Shown here piece by piece: positions 58,286-64,000 of a stretch of 64,000 nucleotides of DNA; the first letter of the stretch is position 1, and each line of letters begins with the position of its first letter. The notes beneath the pieces were generated by a model that saw only the letters and a list, made by a program, of their open reading frames with translations, was not told where the DNA came from and made no database searches. The position numbers were made by a program, and so were the translations under genes. The stretch is from Pseudomonas sp. 10S4. Lineage in GTDB: Bacteria; Pseudomonadota; Gammaproteobacteria; Pseudomonadales; Pseudomonadaceae. The stretch covers positions 744,001 to 808,000 of the forward strand of contig NZ_CP133774.1 in assembly GCF_034344865.1 (NCBI RefSeq), given 5' to 3'.

Positions 58286-58634
58286 GTGAGCACGTTGCCA
58301 CCCTGCCCAAAATGCAATTCCGAATACACCTACGAAGACGGCGCACAACTGATCTGCCCGGAGTGCGCCCACGAATGGACCGCCGGCGGCGAAGCTGAAG
58401 TGGGGTCCGATGACACCGTGAAGAAGGATTCGGTGGGCAATGTCCTGCAAGACGGCGACACCATCACCGTGATCAAAGACCTCAAGGTCAAGGGCAGCTC
58501 GACCGTGGTGAAGGTCGGCACGAAGGTGCGCGGACATCCGCCTGGTCGACGGCGTCGGCGACCACGACATCGACTGCAAGATCGACGGCATCGGCCCGAT
58601 GAAGCTCAAATCCGAGTTCGTCAGAAAAGTCTGA
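58286..58634 (+). CDS. PhnA/YjdM-type zinc-ribbon protein, frameshifted near 58532
   Basis: A protein of about 115 residues of the YjdM family, once called PhnA or alkylphosphonate utilisation operon protein. The N-terminal zinc ribbon [21 protein letters not shown] is complete (CPKC near residue 8 and CPEC near 25), followed by [20 protein letters not shown]. After KVGTKVR the frame is wrong; dropping one G near 58532 restores [20 protein letters not shown] and the end [10 protein letters not shown] with the stop at 58632-58634. The start is GTG with AAGGAG 5 bases before it. The frameshift is probably an assembly error. The role of the family is not settled. Confidence 0.85.
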
Positions 58635-58646
58635 TTCTGCTGTCTT

Positions 58647-58671
58647 CCATCCCGCGCCCGGCGTGGGATGG
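58647..58671 (+). terminator. Hairpin after the PhnA-like gene
   Basis: CCATCCCGCGC and GCGTGGGATGG form an 11-bp stem around a 3-base loop, 12 bases after the stop. There is no clear T-run, so the terminator call is tentative. Confidence 0.55.
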
Positions 58672-58795
58672 TGCTTCGCCCTCCCCCGCTTCGTCCAGCA
58701 ATCCCTCGCAGTAGCCAAACGCCAGTCGTTTTGACCCTACGCAATCTTTACCCATAAAAAAACACAAGCCGCCAATAGGCCCTTGCTATTTTATG

Positions 58796-58814
58796 AATAA
58801 GAATTATTCTCATT
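58796..58814. promoter_or_regulatory. Candidate Fur box
   Basis: AATAAGAATTATTCTCATT matches the 19-base Fur consensus GATAATGATAATCATTATC at 11 positions, within the range of working Pseudomonas sites, and lies 26 bases before the next start codon in a TTATGAATAA-rich stretch that could be the -10 region. Confidence 0.6.
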
Positions 58815-58840
58815 GAAACCAATCAATGGAGATGAGACCC

Positions 58841-59098
58841 ATGACTTATTTGATCGATGCCTGGCTGGACCGCCCACACCCTTACCTCAGGATCCTGCAT
58901 CGGGAAACCGGGGAAGTTTGTGCGGTACTTGAAGAAGAAGCCTTGAACGAGTTGCAGGATCAGGGTGACCTGGACGTCAGTGGCTTGAGTTCCAGCGAGC
59001 CGGTAGTGCTCAAGGAACTGGTGCGTAATCTGTTTCTGTTCTGCTATGCCCGGGCGTTGCGCCCGACCAATGAACTGCACCATAAGCTCGAAATATGA
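58841..59098 (+). CDS. Small conserved protein, probably iron-regulated (PA4570-like)
   Basis: An 85-residue soluble protein, MTYLIDAWLDRPHPYLRILH at its start and ELHHKLEI at its end, with a conserved central acidic helix (VCAVLEEEALNELQDQGDLD). By sequence and its place after ispB it matches the PA4570 family of P. aeruginosa, which I recall as strongly induced by iron limitation; the Fur-like site upstream agrees. The function is unknown. The ATG at 58841 gives the family start and has GGAG 9 bases upstream; an in-frame ATG at 58826 overlaps that RBS. Confidence 0.85.
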   Translation: MTYLIDAWLDRPHPYLRILHRETGEVCAVLEEEALNELQDQGDLDVSGLSSSEPVVLKELVRNLFLFCYARALRPTNELHHKLEI

Positions 59099-59113
59099 GT
59101 AACGCTAAAAACC

Positions 59114-59204
59114 CTGTAGGAGCGAAGCTTGCTCGCGAACCAGGCAACTCGGTTCCAACTTGAAACCGGGTTGATGCCTTCGCGGGCAAGCCTCGCTCCT
59201 ACAG
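59114..59204. repeat. REP doublet (GTAGGAGCGAAGCTTGCTCGCGA type)
   Basis: CTGTAGGAGCGAAGCTTGCTCGCGA and a diverged inverted copy CTTCGCGGGCAAGCCTCGCTCCTACAG frame about 45 bases with an inner inverted repeat (ACTCGGTTCCAA..TTGAAACCGGGT), between convergent genes. Confidence 0.85.
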
Positions 59205-59214
59205 GATCACGGTC

Positions 59215-59832
59215 TTACAGAACGTCGAGCAGCTCGACGTCGAATACCAGTACGCTGTGCGGCGCAATGCTGCCAACGCCTTGAGCGCCGTAAGCCAGTT
59301 CGCTCGGCACGTACAGACGCCATTTGCTACCGGCGTTCATCAGTTGCAGGGCTTCGGTCCAGCCAGCGATCACGCCGCCAACCGGGAATTCTGCAGGCTC
59401 GCCGCGCTCGTAGGAGCTGTCGAACACAGTGCCGTCGATCAGGGTGCCGTGGTAGTGAGTGCGCACTTGATCTTCACGGGTCGGCTTGGCGCCTTCACCT
59501 TGAGTCAGTACTTCGAATTGCAGGCCGGAAGCCAGAGTGGTGATGCCGTCACGCTTGGCGTTTTCAGCCAGGAATGCCAGGCCTTCGCCAGCAGCGGCTT
59601 CAGCTTTGGCAGCCGCTTCGGCTTGCATGATCTCGCGGATCACTTTGAAGCTGGCGGACATTTCTTCCTGACCCACACGGCTTGGCTTGCCGGCGAACGC
59701 GTCAGTCAGGCCAGCCAGGATCGAATCCAGGTTAACGCCCGGTGGCGGGTTGTCGCGCAGTTGGTCGCCCAACTGACGGCCGATACCGTAGCTGACGCGA
59801 GTTTCGTCGGTGGACAGATTTACTTCGGACAT
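59215..59832 (-). CDS. fklB: FKBP-type peptidyl-prolyl isomerase FklB
   Basis: A 205-residue isomerase with the N-terminal dimerisation domain of FKBP22/FkpA (TDETRVSYGIGRQLGDQLRD, FAGKPSRVGQEE) linked by an Ala/Glu-rich helix (IMQAEAAAKAEAAAGEGLAF) to the C-terminal FKBP domain (VRTHYHGTLIDGTVFDSSYE, PVGGVIAGWTEALQLMNAGS, ELAYGAQG). There is no signal peptide when the start at 59832 is used, so it is cytosolic. The frame extends 25 codons upstream without family support. Confidence 0.93.
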   Translation of the reverse strand: MSEVNLSTDETRVSYGIGRQLGDQLRDNPPPGVNLDSILAGLTDAFAGKPSRVGQEEMSASFKVIREIMQAEAAAKAEAAAGEGLAFLAENAKRDGITTLASGLQFEVLTQGEGAKPTREDQVRTHYHGTLIDGTVFDSSYERGEPAEFPVGGVIAGWTEALQLMNAGSKWRLYVPSELAYGAQGVGSIAPHSVLVFDVELLDVL

Positions 59833-59952
59833 GACACTGCTCCGCTGTGCGGACAGCCCTGGAACGTGCCGTGCGTGCACAGCGCATCCCGGAGCGCCCG
59901 GAACCAAAAGGGCGAGCAGACTAGCACAGATGCCGTGGCATTGATGAGGGCG

Positions 59953-60264
59953 TCAGTGCTGCCATGTACTACGAAAGGCGATCGGCACCTTCAGGCTTTC
60001 CTGCACACTTTCGCCGAGCCCGCACATTTCGTCGTGAACCGAAGTGTGCACAAGGTTGAACTGTACGGCGGGACAGGCGTGGAGCACTTCGCGGGCATGC
60101 TCGACCGAACGCAGGTGAAACATCTGGCCGCGGGCATCACTCAGCGGATACGCCGCGCCATGCATGCGCGCCTCCAGCAGGTAGATCCCGCCTTCCAGTG
60201 AGATCAGGTTCAGCTCATCGACCTTCCCGGCGATCGCGTAGGCATTCAATTCTTGCAAGTTCAT
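59953..60264 (-). CDS. DUF6482 family protein
   Basis: A 103-residue soluble protein starting MNLQELNAYAIAGKVDELNL, with GGIYLLEARMHGAAYPLSDA and HLRSVEHAREVLH as conserved blocks. I recognise it as the DUF6482 family, found at this place in Pseudomonas genomes; function unknown. The single Cys pair (ACPAVQFNLVHTSVHDEMCG) is not a known metal motif. A start codon at 60264 has GAACTTGCA context and no clear RBS. Confidence 0.83.
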   Translation of the reverse strand: MNLQELNAYAIAGKVDELNLISLEGGIYLLEARMHGAAYPLSDARGQMFHLRSVEHAREVLHACPAVQFNLVHTSVHDEMCGLGESVQESLKVPIAFRSTWQH

Positions 60265-60368
60265 GAGCGCACCTCAAACAGTGGCGGACCAAGATACTTA
60301 CAGGGATAGGCTTCGGCGCATCAAAGTACAAGCACAAACGAAACCGCTTGTCTGGTTTGACGAAGAAC

Positions 60369-60489
60369 CTGTGGCGAGCGAGCTTGCTCGCGCTCGGCTG
60401 CGCAGCAGTCGTCGATGCTGCGAGGGAAAAGACTGGAGATAAAGCGGGGCCGCTTCGCAGCCCAACGGGAGCAAGCTCCCTCGCCACAG
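60369..60489. repeat. REP doublet (GTGGCGAGCGAGCTTGCTCGC type)
   Basis: TGTGGCGAGCGAGCTTGCTCGC and an inverted partner GGAGCAAGCTCCCTCGCCACA frame about 75 bases holding GGCTGCGCAGCAGTCG and GCGGGGCCGCTTCGCAGCCC, between two minus-strand genes. Confidence 0.83.
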
Positions 60490-60507
60490 GGAGCGCTCCT
60501 GGCAAGA

Positions 60508-60996
60508 TCAGTGCTTGGTCAGCTTATCCAGATAACCCATCGCAAACGCCGACACCACGAAGGTCATGTGAATGATCACGTACCACTTCAGATGCTCGGG
60601 ATCGACGTTCTTGGCGTCCATGAAAATCCGCAACAGGTGGATCGACGAAATCGCCACGATCGAGGCGGCCACTTTCATCTTCAGCGAAGACGAATCCATG
60701 GTGCCCAACCAGTTGAGTTTCTCTTTGCCCTCGTCAATGTCCAGTTCGGACACGAAGTTCTCATAGCCGGAGATCATCACCATCACCAGCAAGCCGCCCA
60801 CCAGCGCCATGTCGATCAACGACAGCAGCACCAGGATCAAGTCCGATTCCGCCATCGAGAAGACGTTGGGGATGACATGGAAGACTTCCTGGAAAAACTT
60901 CAACGCCAGCGCCAACAAGCCCAGGGACAAACCGAAGTAGATCGGCGCCAGCAGCCAGCGGGAGGCGTACATTGCATTTTCGATAAAGCGTTCCAT
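60508..60996 (-). CDS. UPF0114 / TIGR00645 family membrane protein (YqhA-like)
   Basis: A 162-residue inner-membrane protein with four hydrophobic helices ([75 protein letters not shown]). The start [20 protein letters not shown] is the hallmark of the family. The E. coli member is YqhA; the function is unknown. It stands alone between a REP doublet and a lipoprotein gene on the other strand. Confidence 0.93.
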   Translation of the reverse strand: MERFIENAMYASRWLLAPIYFGLSLGLLALALKFFQEVFHVIPNVFSMAESDLILVLLSLIDMALVGGLLVMVMISGYENFVSELDIDEGKEKLNWLGTMDSSSLKMKVAASIVAISSIHLLRIFMDAKNVDPEHLKWYVIIHMTFVVSAFAMGYLDKLTKH

Positions 60997-61156
60997 TGAA
61001 TCTCACACAAGGGCTGGTAAATGGCGGCGAGTATAACAGCCGCCCATTACACCCAGAAACCGCCCAAAAATCCGCAACCTGCGCGTGTATGACGAAGTTT
61101 TTCTGCTAGTGTCCAAACCAATGACAGATTAGCGATACCGGACAGGAAGACAGGAA

Positions 61157-62985
61157 ATGGATGTGCGATTACCTTTAACGAGTGCCGTTTTTGGCGTGCT
61201 GCTACTGCTCAACGGCTGCTCACCCGCCGATGAAAAAAGACCGTCAGCCTCGAAGAAAGGACCGCGCAATTCGAGAAATCCCTGGATGCCATTGCGGATC
61301 AGAAGCTCAAGGACGCCCTCGCTGACCTCGGCGGCTCGCTGCTGTTGCTTGAACGTGCAGAACTGAAGCTCAAGGCCAAACCGATTGAGACCGAGTATGG
61401 CGATGACGCCATGCTCCTGCTCAAACACTACCCAACCCCTCAGGCGCTGGTCGATACCTACCTCAATGGCCTGTTTGTGCTGCGTAAAACCTCAAGCTCC
61501 GATTACCTGACCGATCTGTCGCCAGTGTTCCCTTTCAGCTTCACCATGCCTGCGCAGTTCCCTTTCCCCCACGGACTGGAATGGCAGTCAGTAACCCTTA
61601 GCAACAAAAAAGTGATCCCTTTCCAGCCCGAATGGTCGGAAACCGATCCGGGCATTCAGCTCAGCCCCTCGAGTTCCAACGTCGATAATCCGGACGATCT
61701 GACGGTGACCTACCCTTTCATCGAAGGTCTGGAGGTCGACAACAAAAAACAACCGCAACCGTTGATGCTCAAAGGCAAAGCTGAAGTGATCGCCCCTCAC
61801 CGGGTGTACACGGTAGCACTGACGAAAAAGGATCTGGGCAAGGCCCACGTCGACGACAACATCAGCGTGACGTTGCTCAGCCTCGACAAAAACGTGGCAG
61901 AGCTTGAAGTGAGCAACTCCGCGCCGCTGATACCGGAAGTCCGCGAAACCCCGCTCAACCCGCTGATCGTCCAGGCCAAGGATACGACCGGAGGCTTTCT
62001 GACCCACTCGGGATCGATCAACGAAAGCGCCGCGCAAATAGCGTTCTACGAAAAACAGCTGGGGGAGATGCAGGCGCAAACGGTCTGGAGCGACACGTTC
62101 GAAAAACAGCTCAAGGATGAACAGCAAGCCTTCGAACAACAACAAACCCATCATTACACCCGGGTTTACTTCAACGGTAACGTCGACACGCTGGAGGTCA
62201 GCGTGCTCGACTTCTCGGCCGCCACGGTAACCCGCAGGGACCTGCAACTGCCTGTCCTCAGGTTTGACCCGAACACCACGGAGAAAACCATCCAGCCACT
62301 GTCCGTACCGGTAGTGGTGTATGACGATCAGGCTGCGACCTGGCTCAAGGGCGCGGCGCTGACCGAGGAACAACTGCAGAAGAACGTCAGCATCACTCAG
62401 TCGGTGGATGATTCAAGTGCTGCGCGTATTGAGTTCGAGCACATCCGCACCTTCAATGACGAATTGCTCGGCACCTCCTTCAGCCCAGGTGACAGCCCGG
62501 TCACGTTCTTTACCGCGGGCGATAACGGCAAGCGCGATGAACCGATCGAACTGCCGCCAGAGGCTTACCAGGTTGACCCGTTGCGCGGCACGATCACCTA
62601 CGACCTGAACCTGTTTCCGGAAACCCCGGCCTTCGCAGTGGGCTCCATGCCGCTGTTCCTGGCCACGGTCGAACAGAAAACCCTCGACGCACACCAACTG
62701 CCCAAGGGCCTGGAGCTCAAAGGCAACGCGTTGGTGGTCGATCTGAAGGTTTTCCCCGCGCAGGACTGGCGCTTTTTCGCCAAGGACGACAGCGGTAACT
62801 ATCTGAAGGAGATTCTTTCGGTCAGTCATGACGCGAGCGCAGAAGGCCCCGCGCTATTCGGCGTGCATTACTTCTATGGCCAGCCCACTCGGCTGGAAAG
62901 CTACCAGCGCACCAACCTCACCACCGTGGAATATGGTTTCGAGGTCAAACTGGACAAGACCGAGACGCCCAACCCTGCCCAATAA
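61157..62985 (+). CDS. Large lipoprotein of unknown function, frameshifted at 61233-61238
   Basis: About 609 residues. The N-terminus LPLTSAVFGVLLLLNGCSPA has a clear lipobox (LLNGC), so the protein is a lipoprotein. The frame is lost in an A-run at 61233-61238; adding one A gives EKKTVSLEERTAQFEKSLDA and a helix DQKLKDALADLGGSLLLLER that runs into the long frame to 62985. The rest is rich in beta-type segments and polar residues with no domain that I recognise, no Cys after the lipid anchor and no protease or transport motif. An upstream gap of 160 bases holds its promoter. The A-run loss is probably an assembly error. Confidence 0.75.
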
Positions 62986-62991
62986 CCGCAC

Positions 62992-63321
62992 TCAATGGTC
63001 GAAGCCGCCCAGGCTGCGACAACGGCCGCCGTTGATTTCCCGCAACTGGGCTTGCAGGTGCAGGCACCAGATTTGTGGGTCATCGGCCAGCTCGTAGCCA
63101 TGTAGCGTCAGGCTTTCAACGATGGTGTCGAGGATGGATTCAGCCACAAATGGGCCATGGAACGGGCCTTGGGCCTTGATGGCTGATGGCTGTTCGCCGG
63201 CCATTCCGGCGGCGAAGAGTAAGGTCCACATACCCGTATCTCCCGCCAATGGGCGGATGGCGCACTCGATACGGGTCACAAGACCCAGGCATTGACGGGT
63301 GAGGCAGAGGTTGCGCGACAT
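62992..63321 (-). CDS. Conserved hypothetical protein (PA4575-like)
   Basis: A 109-residue protein starting MSRNLCLTRQCLGLVTRIEC, with IKAQGPFHGPFVAESILDTI and DDPQIWCLHLQAQLREINGG as the conserved blocks. From memory it matches a small family found beside the Lon-type protease gene in Pseudomonas (PA4575 in P. aeruginosa). Three Cys lie in the first 21 residues and one in QIWCLH; a metal site is possible but not shown. Its stop lies 7 bases from that of the lipoprotein gene on the opposite strand. Confidence 0.78.
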   Translation of the reverse strand: MSRNLCLTRQCLGLVTRIECAIRPLAGDTGMWTLLFAAGMAGEQPSAIKAQGPFHGPFVAESILDTIVESLTLHGYELADDPQIWCLHLQAQLREINGGRCRSLGGFDH

Positions 63322-63522
63322 GGCGGCGACCCTCGGTAGATCCGGTATTCAGCCCCCATGGGAAGGCTGTTTCGATCCAGTGATTACTGTCCTTATCCTT
63401 GAGCTGAGAATAGAGGAAAAGTTCGCTTTGCAAGCAAAGCGAAACCAGAAGGCGCCGAATGGTCATTGTGTGAATATTGACGCCAGACTGATGGCACTTC
63501 TTCGGCAAATCACCAACCCACC

Positions 63523-63612
63523 GTAGGAGCGAGGCTTGCCCGCGAAGAACGATAACGCGGTCATTCAGGTAAACCGCGTCGCGGCCTTCGCGGGCAAGCC
63601 TCGCACCTACAG
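63523..63612. repeat. REP doublet (GTAGGAGCGAGGCTTGCCCGCGAAG type)
   Basis: GTAGGAGCGAGGCTTGCCCGCGAAG and its inverted copy CTTCGCGGGCAAGCCTCGC with CTAC frame about 45 bases that include a shorter inverted repeat (ACGCGGT..ACCGCGT). Confidence 0.88.
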
Positions 63613-63630
63613 GGGATCTATGTCGAGATC

Positions 63631-63650
63631 GTTCCCACGCGAGTGGGAAC
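63631..63650. terminator. Hairpin 3' of the Lon-type gene
   Basis: GTTCCCAC and GTGGGAAC pair perfectly around a GCGA loop, 12 bases beyond the stop of the minus-strand protease gene. There is no T-run. The same GTTCCCACGC-type element is common in Pseudomonas and may be a repeat instead of a terminator. Confidence 0.45.
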
Positions 63651-63662
63651 GGTCCTGGAGGG

Positions 63663-64000
63663 TCACGCTGGTTTTGTTTCGGCCAACGCCTCCAGCGCGA
63701 TTTCCTTCTCGGCCTCTTTGAGGTCTTCCTCGCTGATCATTTCCGCGATCACCCGCAAGCGCTCCACCACCCGCGCGTTGACGCTGCCTTCAGGGAACTG
63801 GCCATCGGCATCCGGCGCGCCGGCCGGCTCGCCCACCAACAGGCTCAGCGCCTCGTCAGCCTGACGCACGGCGTAGACATGGAACTGCCCCGCCCGCACC
63901 GCCGACAGCACTTTCTCGTCGAGCATCAGCGTCGCCACGTTGGCCTGCGGAATGATCGCCCCTTGCTCACCCGTCAGCCCGCGAGCTTCGCAGAGGCGGA
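63663..64000 (-). CDS. Lon-type ATP-dependent protease, C-terminal part (5' end outside window)
   Basis: The frame is open to the window edge and reads RLCEARGLTGEQGAIIPQAN, then LMLDEKVLSAVRAGQFHVYA, ending EALAETKPA. This is the C-terminus of the LonB-like AAA+ protease family of Pseudomonas (probable ATP-dependent protease, PA4576 in P. aeruginosa), distinct from the housekeeping Lon. The TGEQGAIIPQANV stretch belongs to the end of the Ser-Lys protease domain; the catalytic Ser and Lys are outside or at the edge of what is visible. About 112 codons are present. Confidence 0.85.
   Translation of the reverse strand, partial: RLCEARGLTGEQGAIIPQANVATLMLDEKVLSAVRAGQFHVYAVRQADEALSLLVGEPAGAPDADGQFPEGSVNARVVERLRVIAEMISEEDLKEAEKEIALEALAETKPA

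Noticed and set aside
63299..63526. Small plus-strand frame after the lipoprotein gene
   Set aside because: It overlaps the start of the conserved minus-strand gene and a REP, with no family likeness.

Overview
The window is a piece of a Pseudomonas chromosome, most likely of the P. fluorescens group. The evidence is the gene order, which from memory follows the P. aeruginosa PAO1 block from pilA through clpB, bamD, pilSR and the minor pilins to ispB (PA4525 to about PA4576). Also supporting this are the high GC coding bias, many Pseudomonas-type REP doublets between genes, and family proteins largely confined to Pseudomonas (PP0621, DUF1780, DUF3094, DUF6482).

Layout. 1-6.2 kb: the 3' end of acs, a DUF2236 protein, an RlmI-like methyltransferase, a large DUF748 envelope protein and a DUF2845 protein. 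6.2-12.3 kb: a BON-domain protein, then pilA divergent from pilBCD, followed by coaE and yacG. 12.3-13.7 kb: three small conserved genes on the minus strand. 14.2-22.7 kb: an accessory operon on the plus strand. 23-25.8 kb: DUF1780, MOSC, DUF3094 and a type II NADH dehydrogenase. 25.9-31.1 kb: a chemoreceptor, a tRNA cluster (Asn, Pro, Lys, Pro) and clpB with a sigma-32 promoter. 31.1-37.3 kb: pgeF, rluD, bamD, a PP0621 protein and pilSR. 37.4-44.9 kb: thiO, and the minor pilin operon fimU-pilV-pilW-pilX-pilY1-pilE facing a second FimT-like gene. 44.8-58.6 kb: ispH, fkpB, lspA, ileS, ribF, murJ, rpsT, creA, proB, obgE, rpmA, rplU, ispB and a PhnA-like zinc-ribbon protein. 58.8-64 kb: an iron-regulated-looking small gene, fklB, DUF6482, UPF0114, a large lipoprotein, a small conserved gene and the C-terminus of a Lon-type protease.

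The most interesting region is the accessory operon at 14,175-22,658. Its gene set matches the scaffold-peptide (pearlin) pathway described for 3-thiaglutamate in P. syringae (tgl). It holds a CmoA-like carboxy-SAM synthase (TglE), a zinc-ribbon carboxymethyltransferase (TglF), an M50 membrane peptidase (TglG), a 51-residue Cys-free precursor ending in Ala (TglA), a DUF692/MNIO iron enzyme with its partner (TglH, TglI), a LanB-like peptide aminoacyl-tRNA ligase (TglB) and an MFS transporter. In the known chemistry Cys is added from Cys-tRNA to the C-terminus of the peptide, its beta-carbon is excised, the thiol is carboxymethylated with carboxy-SAM, and a protease releases the amino-acid analogue and regenerates the scaffold. 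Genes are coupled by overlaps or very short gaps. A strong 12-bp hairpin follows tglA, and a second long hairpin lies about 100 nt beyond the operon.

Type IV pilus genes form the second theme: structural pilin, assembly ATPase, platform, prepilin peptidase, two-component regulator and minor pilins are all here, and pilA has a plausible sigma-54 promoter, as expected for PilR control.

At least seven genes carry single-base frameshifts (DUF748, pilC, tglG, ndh, clpB many times, the phnA-like gene and a lipoprotein). Several are losses of one A in an A-run, and clpB has clustered insertions. This pattern points to consensus errors in the assembly more than to real gene decay, so those genes should be read as probably intact in the organism.
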